Shown here: positions 17,523-24,964 of the stretch, piece by piece
Numbering within the stretch: position 1 is the stretch's first letter
Layout of the letters: every line of letters begins with the position of its first letter
Origin: Rhodococcus sp. 06-235-1A
GTDB taxonomy: Bacteria; Actinomycetota; Actinomycetes; Mycobacteriales; Mycobacteriaceae
Reading direction: 5' to 3'
Length of the DNA stretch: 64,000 nt
NCBI RefSeq assembly: GCF_002258785.1
Contig: NZ_NOYI01000012.1
Coordinates: forward strand, 1-64,000
The notes under the pieces: generated by a model
What the model was told of the DNA's origin: nothing
Seen by the model: the letters and a program-made list of their open reading frames with translations, nothing else
The model's database searches: none
Translations under genes and position numbers: made by a program

Positions 17523-18562
17523 TGCGGGCGCGCCTGGTTGCGGTGGCGGCCGCGTTCCTGTTGGTGACCGGCTGCTCTGCCGACACTCCCGGCGAAACCA
17601 CGCCTCCCGCAACGACTCCGGCGGCCGAGCCGGCACAGGCCCCGGACTCTGCCGACCCTATCGGTACCGTCGTTCCACTTGCGGGCGCACCCGAGGGTGT
17701 CGTGGTCGGAACATCCGGCATCGCAGCGGCAGGGGTCCGTGATCCCGACGGCGTGGTGCTGTTCGACGCGGCCACCGGTGCCGTGCGGCAGATGGTCCCG
17801 ACGACGGGAGCGCCGCGACATCTCTCCCTCGCCGGTCCGGACGGGCCGGTGCTGGCTCCACTCGAAGGCAGTGACGAACTGCTCTCGGTCGCGCTCACCG
17901 ACGGTGCCATTCTGTCCACAGCCACCGGTGTCGGCCGTCAGCCACACGATGCGGTGCAGACCTCCGACGGCACCGTCGTGGCCACCAACGAGATGGGTGG
18001 CGGAGTGATCTTCCTGCGCGACGGGTCGGTCGTGTCCGAACTACCGCCGGGCCCTGTCCAGCCCGGCGGTGCGGCAGCTCTGGGTCCGTTCGCTGCCGTC
18101 GCGGACGTGCAGGGCAACGGCGTTTGGGTCTACGACGGTGCGACGCAGCGAGAGGTGGCGCAGGCACCGATCGGCGTCAAACTCACGCACGCGGTGGCGG
18201 TGAACGAGACGACGGCCGGGTTCGCCGACACCGACGGCGGAGCAGTCCTGCTCACATCGGTCGACGCCGCCGGTGGCATTCGTCAGATCGCGTCGATCGA
18301 TGCACCCGGCAACCCGTACGGGCTTGCCGTGGACCCTGCCCGTCAGCTGCTGTTCGTGACATTGACGGCGTCGAACCTACTGCGGGTGGTCGACGTGTCG
18401 GATCCCGCCGCTCCACGAATACTGGGCTACGTCCCGACGGTGACGCAGGCCAATTCCGTCGCCGTCGATCCGCGGAACGGAAACGTGCTGGTGACCGGCA
18501 GCGACCCCGGTGCGGCGAGTTCGATTCAGATCATCACCCGTGCCGAGTTGCCCGTCGGTTAG
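17519..18562 (+). CDS. YncE-like beta-propeller lipoprotein
   Basis: The 347-residue product begins with a lipoprotein signal ending LVTGC (about residues 14-18), then a Thr/Pro/Ala linker. The body has repeated blade-like units (GVVLFDAATGAVRQM, NGVWVYDGATQ, NLLRVVDVSDPAAPRILGYV), typical of YncE/YVTN seven-bladed propellers exposed outside the membrane. Such proteins often act as binding scaffolds; the ligand is unknown. Two tandem ATGs occur (17519, 17522); the first overlaps the bluB stop as ATGA and keeps the operon coupled. Confidence 0.8.
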   Translation: MMRARLVAVAAAFLLVTGCSADTPGETTPPATTPAAEPAQAPDSADPIGTVVPLAGAPEGVVVGTSGIAAAGVRDPDGVVLFDAATGAVRQMVPTTGAPRHLSLAGPDGPVLAPLEGSDELLSVALTDGAILSTATGVGRQPHDAVQTSDGTVVATNEMGGGVIFLRDGSVVSELPPGPVQPGGAAALGPFAAVADVQGNGVWVYDGATQREVAQAPIGVKLTHAVAVNETTAGFADTDGGAVLLTSVDAAGGIRQIASIDAPGNPYGLAVDPARQLLFVTLTASNLLRVVDVSDPAAPRILGYVPTVTQANSVAVDPRNGNVLVTGSDPGAASSIQIITRAELPVG

Positions 18563-18566
18563 GGCG

Positions 18567-19079
18567 TCACCACCCGTAGGAGCCGGGGATTCCCTTGAAC
18601 GGCCCGACGACGTCGTCGGTGATCCAGCCCTCGTAGAACCCGCCTTCCTGGGGTCGGACCGCTTCGCCGTCGATCTCGCAGTCGAGTCGGCTCGGTGAGA
18701 ATGCCAGGTAGCCGGCGATGTCAGCAAAGCGAGGAGTGGGGTTCTCGTAGCTCCAACCGGCGGCGGGTGCAACGGCATCTCCGCCGTGCACGTCCCAGTA
18801 CGTGGCCGCGCCCTTCCACTCGCAGTGCGTCGACCGGGCCGCGGACGGCGTCAATGCGCCCGGCACGATGTCCGCGGGAGAGATGTACCAGGTCGGTGGG
18901 TGGCTCGTTTCGAGTACTCGATACGCGGCGGTGGTGCGGGCGATCACCTCGCCTCCGAGCCGAACGACGAGGGAACGGTTCGAGGACTCGAGCTTGGGTG
19001 GACGGGGGTAATCCCAGACCGATTCCTGGCCCGGCTTCGGCTTCTCTGGAACGACGGATCTCGGCAATTGTGGACTCAT
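18567..19079 (-). CDS. DUF427 family protein
   Basis: The 170-residue soluble protein has the DUF427 fold signature: SLVVRLGGEVIARTTAAYRVLETSHPPTWYISPADI near residues 36-72 and CEWKGAATYWDV (about 84-96). It ends in an EGWITDDVVGPFKG segment. DUF427 proteins are small beta-barrels of unknown function common in actinobacteria. It converges on the lipoprotein gene with 4 bases between stops. Confidence 0.85.
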   Translation of the reverse strand: MSPQLPRSVVPEKPKPGQESVWDYPRPPKLESSNRSLVVRLGGEVIARTTAAYRVLETSHPPTWYISPADIVPGALTPSAARSTHCEWKGAATYWDVHGGDAVAPAAGWSYENPTPRFADIAGYLAFSPSRLDCEIDGEAVRPQEGGFYEGWITDDVVGPFKGIPGSYGW

Positions 19080-19101
19080 CCTTCGATGTTGCCATCGGAT
19101 G

Positions 19102-19839
19102 TCACGGGGCGTCGACGGGATAGAGATCGTCCACCCGTTCTTCGTCGAGAATCCAGCGATCCACCTCGTCGAGAGGTTCGACCGTGCGCACCGGGGTGAC
19201 GGGAGGTTCGGGCACCGGTTGTTCGATCCGGACCGGCTGGATGTGCTCCGGCTCGGTGCGGACAGGCTCGGTGCGCTTCATCGGCGCGAGTGCCGGTATC
19301 TCGGGGGTGGGGTGTTCGGGCGCAGGTGCCACGGGTTCGTCTCTCGGGACCGCGATCGCCACCTCCTCGGGGGCGGCTTCTTCGGGGGCGGGTTCTTCTT
19401 CGGCTATGTCGATGGGCTTCGGCAGTTCCGCCGGCACCCGAACGAGAATGCCGAGTCCGTGGGTCGCCGCCAACAGGCTCACCGGGGCGACGGTTGCAAT
19501 GACCGCCGACAAGGCGGGGTGGAGCGTGCCGGCGTCGGAGATGAAGGCGTGCATGGCATTTGCGCCGATACTGACCAGCGCTGCCGTGATCAACACGCCC
19601 CAGAAGAAGCGTCGACCACTGCGTTGATCCTCGAATTGGGCGAGCGCGATAACTGAGATCGTGGCCTGCAGAATGGTGCCGTCGACGATCACCGGCCACA
19701 GCCACGACAGCGACCGCGGAACGCCTGCCATCGTGGCGAGATCCCACAGCGCGGCGAAACTCAGCACGAACGACGCAATTCCGATGACGGTGGTGATGAC
19801 GACCGCACTGACGAGCGTCGCACGCAGGACCTTGTTCAT
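19102..19839 (-). CDS. DUF2637-like four-helix membrane protein
   Basis: The first ~125 of 245 residues contain four hydrophobic helices (for example VVITTVIGIASFVLSFAALW and LSAVIATVAPVSLLAATHGL) in the pattern of DUF2637 proteins. A conserved WPVIVDGTI lies before the second helix. The rest is a Glu/Pro-rich cytoplasmic tail. DUF2637 proteins occur on actinobacterial plasmids and integrated elements as well as chromosomes, but no element genes are seen here. The function is unknown. Confidence 0.7.
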   Translation of the reverse strand: MNKVLRATLVSAVVITTVIGIASFVLSFAALWDLATMAGVPRSLSWLWPVIVDGTILQATISVIALAQFEDQRSGRRFFWGVLITAALVSIGANAMHAFISDAGTLHPALSAVIATVAPVSLLAATHGLGILVRVPAELPKPIDIAEEEPAPEEAAPEEVAIAVPRDEPVAPAPEHPTPEIPALAPMKRTEPVRTEPEHIQPVRIEQPVPEPPVTPVRTVEPLDEVDRWILDEERVDDLYPVDAP

Positions 19840-19890
19840 GGGTCGTGATGAAACACGACGCCACCGACAAGTTCGTCGAGCCGACGACCG

Positions 19891-19984
19891 TCAGCCCGCG
19901 AAGCAGGTGCGAACGATGCTGGCGTCACCGCGGATGTCGATCAGACCGAGGGCCTGAGCATCGTCGACAGCACCGCTTCCGGAC
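19891..19984 (-). pseudogene. Possible C-terminal remnant of an unidentified gene
   Basis: On the minus strand one frame reads SGSGAVDDAQALGLIDIRG and then ASIVRTCFAG before a TGA at 19891-19893. It has protein-like composition but no start or upstream continuation, because the LysR gene occupies the adjacent DNA in another frame. It could be the tail of a deleted gene or chance. The rest of the 19840-19984 gap shows nothing. Confidence 0.2.
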
Positions 19985-20926
19985 CTAGTCCGCCCAGGCG
20001 CGCGGGATCCAGGTCTGCGCCGTGGGGCGAGCGTTCTTCACACTCTGCAGATACTCGACGAACGCCTTCAGCGCCGGTTGCCGATTGTCGCCGCGCCAGA
20101 CGATCGAGTGGGGATAGATCGGCACGGGGTCGACAATCGGGATCCGCCGCAAATCGTAGGATTCGGGCCACAGATACCTGGACCCTTCACCGATCAGGGT
20201 ACACAGCTGGGCGGAAGTCGCGAGCTCCTCCAGCAGTACGTCCACGCCGAAACTCGTTCCTATCGAGTCGATTCGGATCCCGAACGTTCGGCCGAACTCT
20301 TCGTAATAGGCACCCCAGTCGGTGTCGGCACGCACGCCTGGCATCCAGATCCGATGTGCGCGGAGGTCAGCGAGAGAGACGGACGCCGCCCGAGCGAGAG
20401 AGTGATTCGGCCCGGTGAGTAGTTGGTGGCGGTCGTCGATGACGCGCGCCGACCGAAGTTCCGCCGGAAGCGTTCGACTACGCGTAGCGCTGATGGCGCG
20501 GAACGTCGCGTCCACACTGCCATCCAAGACGGCCTCGAGGGCAACGTCGGTGTTCGCGTCGGGGAGGGTGACGACATCCAGATCGAGCTCCGGGCGAATT
20601 CTGTGAAATGCCTGAAGTGAGGTCCCAGGAGCCGTGCGACGGTTGAGAACATCGACCCGTAAAGCTCTGTTGCCCAGTGCCACCGAACCGACGGCTCGCT
20701 GTGCACTTTCGACCAGCTCGCGCGCATGGGGCAGGAACGCCTGCCCGTCCACACTCAACCGGACTCCCCGCCCGGAACGCACGAACAGCGAGACACCGAG
20801 GGTTCGCTCCAGTGCCGCAACGCGTTTGGATACAGCCTGTTGTGTCAGCCCCAACTCGTCGGCGGCGGCCTGGAACTGACCTCCGTCTGCGGCTGCCACG
20901 AACGTCCGCACGGCCTCCGTATCCAC
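19985..20926 (-). CDS. LysR-family regulator
   Basis: The 313-residue protein has the LysR helix-turn-helix in residues 1-60 (FVAAADGGQFQAAADELGLTQQAVSKRVAALERTLG) and a two-lobed periplasmic-binding-like effector domain after about residue 90. It is divergent from the acyltransferase gene at 21051, with a strong inverted repeat in the shared promoter region. It probably autoregulates and controls that gene. The effector is unknown. Confidence 0.9.
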   Translation of the reverse strand: MDTEAVRTFVAAADGGQFQAAADELGLTQQAVSKRVAALERTLGVSLFVRSGRGVRLSVDGQAFLPHARELVESAQRAVGSVALGNRALRVDVLNRRTAPGTSLQAFHRIRPELDLDVVTLPDANTDVALEAVLDGSVDATFRAISATRSRTLPAELRSARVIDDRHQLLTGPNHSLARAASVSLADLRAHRIWMPGVRADTDWGAYYEEFGRTFGIRIDSIGTSFGVDVLLEELATSAQLCTLIGEGSRYLWPESYDLRRIPIVDPVPIYPHSIVWRGDNRQPALKAFVEYLQSVKNARPTAQTWIPRAWAD

Positions 20927-20943
20927 CGTCGAACCCTATCCAA

Positions 20944-20983
20944 ACAACCATCGGTTGTGACTCGCCGACCTCGAGGTTGTTTG
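20944..20983. promoter_or_regulatory. LysR-type operator in divergent promoter
   Basis: ACAACC-ATC-GGTTGT (20944-20958) is a 6-3-6 palindrome of the T-N11-A class. CAAACAACC at 20941-20949 is also the exact complement of GGTTGTTTG at 20975-20983, giving a second, wider symmetry. The region lies 15-57 bases upstream of the lysR ATG. Confidence 0.6.
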
Positions 20984-21050
20984 TCGTCTGCCACCGGGTG
21001 CAGTTTGCTCGAGATGCCCATCCGGAAGAGGTTCGCAGAGAGGACCACCC

Positions 21051-21554
21051 ATGAACTTTGCCGAAAAGGTTCAGCGCGCAATCATGCTCACAGCAAAAAT
21101 CAGCACGATCCCCTACACCGAACAGCAGGCCATTCGAGAGGGCTGGCAGGAACTGACCGGACAGACTGTCGACGCCGCCTTCCACCTCATTCCACCGGTC
21201 TTTTCGGACCACGGGATCAACATCCGCATTGGCAGAAATGTGTTCGTGAATCAGAACTGCCGCTTCAACGACCTCGGTGGGATCGATATCGGCGACGACG
21301 TCATGCTGGGGCCCAATGTCAGTCTGATCTCTTCGGGGCATCCGACAGACCCCATCGAGCGGCGGGCCGGAATCACCGCTGCACCGATCACGATAGGACG
21401 AAATGTCTGGATCGGGACATCGGCGATTGTCCTGCAAGGCGTCACCATCGGCGCGGACGCCATCATCGGAGCCGGCGCTGTCGTCACACGCGACGTGCCC
21501 CCGCGGACACTGGCGGTGGGGGTGCCGGCAACTGTTGTCAAGACATTCGATTGA
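21051..21554 (+). CDS. Left-handed beta-helix O-acetyltransferase (maltose/NodL type)
   Basis: The 167-residue protein has hexapeptide repeats typical of LacA/NodL/Maa acetyltransferases: IRIGRNVFVNQNC, GGIDIGDDVMLGPNVSL, ITIGRNVWIGTSAIVLQGVTIGADAIIGAGAVVTRDVPP. A catalytic His is in SSGHPTDP. It transfers acetyl groups from acetyl-CoA to a sugar or similar hydroxyl. It is shorter than usual (about 180-200) at the N-terminus, where the substrate-contacting helices lie. GAGAGGA precedes the ATG. The divergent LysR gene is its likely regulator. Confidence 0.87.
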   Translation: MNFAEKVQRAIMLTAKISTIPYTEQQAIREGWQELTGQTVDAAFHLIPPVFSDHGINIRIGRNVFVNQNCRFNDLGGIDIGDDVMLGPNVSLISSGHPTDPIERRAGITAAPITIGRNVWIGTSAIVLQGVTIGADAIIGAGAVVTRDVPPRTLAVGVPATVVKTFD

Positions 21555-21589
21555 CGACGCGTAGTTGCCGACGCCCCCGCCGACGAGAT

Positions 21590-22330
21590 TCATGTCGACG
21601 TCAGTGCACTGTCCAACAGTGCCAACAGTGCCAACAGGTGCTCCCAGTGCCGCTCGGACCCGACCGCATCGAAGGCGTCCGTGTCGGCCATGGTGAAGCC
21701 GTGAATCGTGCCCGGGTAGATCTCCGAGGTGTAATCCAACCGAGCCGCCTCGAGCGCTGTGTTCAACTCGTTCAGCGCTTGTGGAGTCAGGTCGCTTGCG
21801 GCGTGTCCGAAGTGAACGCGGCCGGTGATCTTCGCGAGCTCGTCGGTTCCGTCTGTACCCACTGGGCCGTGGAATGCTGCCACGGCCGCTACCCGGCTGG
21901 AGTGGGCGGCAGTTCTCGTAGCGAGCAAACCGCCTATGCAGTAACCGACCACTCCGATCGGGCCGTCCTTCACTTCGGGTTGTCCGGCAAGGAATCGAAG
22001 GTAGGCGTCGGCATCTCTCCCGGTGCGTTCGGCGGTGTGCTGATGAACAAGGGGCATCAACCGGTCGACGATGTCGGGTCTGGCTTCTTCTCCTATGTAG
22101 GCCGGAAGCGCAACCAAGGGTGCTGGACCGTGCCTGTAGAAGATGTTGGGTACCAGTACGTAGTAGCCATGGGCGGCAAGCTTCTCCGCCATATCTCGGA
22201 GCACAGGACGGATACCGAAGGCATCCGGGTACATGAGAACACCTGGGACCGGCCCTCGATGTTCGGGAAAGGCGGCGAAGACGTCGGCCCGACCGTCTGC
22301 CATCGGGATGTGAATAGTTTTGGTAGGCAT
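21590..22330 (-). CDS. Dienelactone hydrolase family protein
   Basis: The 246-residue alpha/beta hydrolase has the DLH nucleophile motif GYCIGG (Cys about 149), GVLMYPDAFGIRP near the N-terminus and the late His in IHGFTM (about 216). DLH enzymes hydrolyse cyclic lactones in aromatic degradation, but many family members act on other esters; no aromatic pathway genes are adjacent. It is convergent with the acetyltransferase gene. Confidence 0.85.
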   Translation of the reverse strand: MPTKTIHIPMADGRADVFAAFPEHRGPVPGVLMYPDAFGIRPVLRDMAEKLAAHGYYVLVPNIFYRHGPAPLVALPAYIGEEARPDIVDRLMPLVHQHTAERTGRDADAYLRFLAGQPEVKDGPIGVVGYCIGGLLATRTAAHSSRVAAVAAFHGPVGTDGTDELAKITGRVHFGHAASDLTPQALNELNTALEAARLDYTSEIYPGTIHGFTMADTDAFDAVGSERHWEHLLALLALLDSALTST

Positions 22331-22542
22331 GAATCCCTTGTCGTAGTCGATTATTCGAGAGATGAATATCGATACGACGAGGCGGATCCCGCGCGCCTGT
22401 CAAAACAAGGCCGGGTCACCGATCCGTGCGTGGCGCAATGCCGTCCCGGTGGTCATGGCCGAAGACTAACGCGTTCGGAGCCAATGACACCAGACCCTCG
22501 GAGATCGGTCACGAACGAGCGACGTCGTGGCAGGCTGTCGGG

Positions 22543-23124
22543 ATGACGGTGACGAGCACTCCCTGGTGCCACCCTCGGCCTGGGCAGTCACGACTTCACA
22601 TGGATGCAATTCCCGCAGACGTTGTGCACGCATTGGCATCCGACGAATCGATTTCAGCTGCACACCAATACGTTTCGCCCTACCTCGCAGGGGTCGAATG
22701 CCGCGGCCTGTGGCGGATGAGAAGCAAGCAGATCATCGACACCCCCGGTGATGCACCGTGGATCACGCGGCTGATGATCGACCCGGATGTCACGATGCCG
22801 GTCGGAGTTGCCGGCTTTCACGGCGCTCCCGACGCGACGGGAATGGTGGAGATCGGATACCGAGTCGATCCAGGCCTTCGGCGGCGAGGCCATGCCCGGC
22901 GTTCCGTGGAAATCCTTCTCGACGTTGCACGACGGCATCCGGACGTGCGTACCGTTCGCGCCAGCATCAGCCCGGACAACGCGCCCTCGTCGGCCTTCGT
23001 CGAGAGCTTCGGGTTCATCGAGGTCGGTGAGCAATGGGATGACGAGGACGGCCTGGAGACCGTCTACGAAGTGCCCGCGTCGACGGCGCAGCAGGATCAA
23101 GCGGTACGGACCGCTCCGCGGTAG
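22543..23124 (+). CDS. GNAT N-acetyltransferase
   Basis: The 193-residue product contains the GNAT core: VGVAGFHGAP, then GYRVDPGLRRRGHARRSVEILLDVA (acetyl-CoA loop, about 105-130) and ASISPDNAPSSAFVESFGF (about 140-160), the pattern of RimJ/RimL-like enzymes. The acceptor is unknown. ATG 22543 is used; the upstream part of the ORF lacks family similarity. Its last 28 bases overlap the end of the convergent whiB3-like gene. Confidence 0.85.
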   Translation: MTVTSTPWCHPRPGQSRLHMDAIPADVVHALASDESISAAHQYVSPYLAGVECRGLWRMRSKQIIDTPGDAPWITRLMIDPDVTMPVGVAGFHGAPDATGMVEIGYRVDPGLRRRGHARRSVEILLDVARRHPDVRTVRASISPDNAPSSAFVESFGFIEVGEQWDDEDGLETVYEVPASTAQQDQAVRTAPR

Positions 23125-23399
23125 AAGTCGGCACGATCGTGTGCAGACATTCCACCCCACACGCCGTACGGCTCGTTCGATTCGAGGGCGTGCCGGCGGC
23201 ATTGTTCGAGTACCGGGCAGCGGCCGCACACCTGCTTCGCGGCCTTCTCGCGCGAGGAGCGAGCGCGGCCCCGTTCACCTTCGGGATGGAAGAACACGGA
23301 CGAGTCCAATCCACGACACAGGCCGTCGAGTTGCCAGTCCCAGACGTCTGCGTTGGGTACGGGAAGTTGGACCGGCCTGGCGGGTGCGCCTCGCACCAT
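23097..23399 (-). CDS. whiB3: WhiB3-like iron-sulphur regulator
   Basis: The 100-residue protein has four cluster cysteines at 28, 58, 61 and 67 and the GVWGG turn at 79-83. The segment PNADVWDWQLDGLCRGLDSS and FFHPEGERGRAR match mycobacterial WhiB3 closely, better than WhiB1 or WhiB2. WhiB3 senses redox state and NO through its 4Fe-4S cluster and controls lipid and redox metabolism with the principal sigma factor. ATG 23399 is chosen; TGAGGAG lies 8 bases upstream. The upstream region is AT-rich with direct repeats. Confidence 0.9.
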   Translation of the reverse strand: MVRGAPARPVQLPVPNADVWDWQLDGLCRGLDSSVFFHPEGERGRARSSREKAAKQVCGRCPVLEQCRRHALESNEPYGVWGGMSAHDRADFYRGAVRTA

Positions 23400-23439
23400 G
23401 AGCTGTCTCCTCACTGAAAAGTGAACAAGCTCACCTTCT

Positions 23440-23486
23440 CTCATTCGTCGTACTTTTACAAGTCCTTTCGCTCATTCGTAGTACTT
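23440..23486. repeat. Direct repeats upstream of whiB3
   Basis: CTCATTCGTCGTACTT (23440-23455) and CTCATTCGTAGTACTT (23471-23486) differ at one base and start 31 bases apart, close to three helical turns. Their position upstream of whiB3, in locally AT-rich DNA, suggests a pair of binding sites for one regulator. Confidence 0.5.
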
Positions 23487-23490
23487 AAAA

Positions 23491-23508
23491 TCAAGCGCGC
23501 TTGCTTGA
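23491..23508 (-). terminator. Weak terminator after gluconate kinase gene
   Basis: On the minus strand TCAAGC-AAGCGC-GCTTGA forms a 6-bp stem followed by TTTTAAGT, 12 bases past the kinase stop. The core is also a perfect palindrome, CAAGCGCGCTTG, so it could instead be a binding site for the whiB3 promoter. Confidence 0.45.
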
Positions 23509-23520
23509 AAAGTGATGCGC

Positions 23521-24081
23521 TCAGTGATTCTCGGACATCCCCGCTCGCTTCTCGAGCTCGACGAGGACCTGCTCGGCGATCTTGGTCGGCGGAGGACCGA
23601 TGTCGACGACGATGGCGTTCTCGTCCTCACCGAGCGGCTCGAGTGTCGAGATCTGGGTGTCGAGCAGCGAGGACGGCATGAAGTGGTCCATCCGAGCATT
23701 GAGGCGTCCGCTGATCCGATCCTTGGTCCCGGCCAGGTGAACGAAGATCACCTCCGCTCCCTCCCTCGACCCGGCACTGAGCACGTCCCGATACGACCGT
23801 TTGAGGGCCGAGCACGTCACGATCCCGGATCGGCCCGTCGTGGTGTGGTCGGTGATCCACTCCGCGATCACGTCCAACCACGGCCACCTGTCCTCGTCGG
23901 TCAACGGCTGACCCGACGCCATCTTCGCCACATTGGCGTCCGGGTGCAGGTCGTCGCCCTCCTGTAGGTCCCATTTCAACGCCCCGGCGAGGATGCCCGC
24001 CACCGTGGACTTGCCCGATCCGGACACTCCCATCACCACGAGAACCGGATGATGTGCTCTACCTGTCGTCTGCGATGCCAT
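23521..24081 (-). CDS. gntK: Gluconate kinase
   Basis: The 186-residue P-loop kinase has GVSGSGKST at 18-26, then EGDDLHPDANVAKMASGQPLTDEDRWPWL, the substrate-binding signature of gluconokinases, and CSALKRSYRD. It phosphorylates gluconate to 6-phosphogluconate, feeding the pentose phosphate pathway. A start at 24099 is also possible. It is divergent from a GntR-type regulator, the usual partner. No gluconate permease is in the window. Confidence 0.9.
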   Translation of the reverse strand: MASQTTGRAHHPVLVVMGVSGSGKSTVAGILAGALKWDLQEGDDLHPDANVAKMASGQPLTDEDRWPWLDVIAEWITDHTTTGRSGIVTCSALKRSYRDVLSAGSREGAEVIFVHLAGTKDRISGRLNARMDHFMPSSLLDTQISTLEPLGEDENAIVVDIGPPPTKIAEQVLVELEKRAGMSENH

Positions 24082-24161
24082 CCCTCGATACTGCTGCATC
24101 GAGCTCGTTCGGATCGGACAGACGCGAGAAACCGGGCCACCCGTGGGACGATCGATCGGAC

Positions 24162-24905
24162 ATGACCGAGACCAGCGATTTCCGCCAACTGCACGATTCG
24201 GTGCTCGACGAGCTCGGTCGCGACATCGTCAGCGGCTCGATTCCGAGCGGGACCCGAATCTCGGCCGACGACGTCGCCGTGCGGTTCACCGTGTCGCGGA
24301 CGGTGGTACGGGAAGTGGTTCGGGTTCTCGAGTCGCTGGGGTTGCTGACCGTGCGGCGACGCGTGGGGATCACCGTGCAGGGTTCCGAGAACTGGAACTC
24401 ACTGGACCCAGTGGTGATCCGCTGGCAGCTGGCCGGGCCCGCTCGCGCCGAACAACTACTACTTCTCAGCGAATTGCGTTCGGGCATCGAGCCTTTGGCA
24501 GCCAAGCTGGCAGCTCACCGAGCGACGCCCGAGCAGTGTGGCGCACTGACGGCTGCCGTCATCGGGATGTCGTCGACGTCCCGCGCGGCCGACTCCGAGG
24601 CGTATCTCGAACACGATTGCAACTTTCATCGGACGCTGCTCGCCGCGTCGGGCAATCCGATGTTGCGATCGATGTCCGACATCGTGGTCGAGGTACTCGC
24701 CGGACGCACCCGCCATGCGCTGATGTCGAGACAGGCCGACCCGGAAGCCATCCGTCTGCACGGTGTCGTCGCGTCGTCGATCCAGTCCGGCGACGCCGAC
24801 GCCGCACAGCGCGCCATGTTGGCCATCGTCACCAAGTCCGCCGCATCGATGTCGGCAGCCTCGGGTGTGACGCCGTCGCCCGGTCTGGTGCCCGACCAGC
24901 AGTGA
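24162..24905 (+). CDS. GntR/FadR-subfamily regulator
   Basis: The 247-residue protein has a GntR winged helix (about 10-75: LHDSVLDELGRDIVSGSIPSG, VSRTVVREVVRVLESLGLL) and an all-helical FCD ligand domain with conserved Asp/His metal ligands (EHDCNFHRTLLAASGN). It is divergent from gntK and is likely the gluconate-responsive repressor of that gene. ATG 24162 fits the family start; the ORF could extend to 24054 but would then run into gntK. Confidence 0.88.
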   Translation: MTETSDFRQLHDSVLDELGRDIVSGSIPSGTRISADDVAVRFTVSRTVVREVVRVLESLGLLTVRRRVGITVQGSENWNSLDPVVIRWQLAGPARAEQLLLLSELRSGIEPLAAKLAAHRATPEQCGALTAAVIGMSSTSRAADSEAYLEHDCNFHRTLLAASGNPMLRSMSDIVVEVLAGRTRHALMSRQADPEAIRLHGVVASSIQSGDADAAQRAMLAIVTKSAASMSAASGVTPSPGLVPDQQ

Positions 24906-24964
24906 TACACCGAGCGCACAAAGCCAGGTACGCCGAGGCGAGGTTCATCGCCTAGATTCGACGG

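Noticed and set aside
20478-22546. Long ORFs on both strands spanning the LysR, acyltransferase and hydrolase genes
   Set aside because: They run through three well-supported genes in the wrong frames and lack recognisable motifs.
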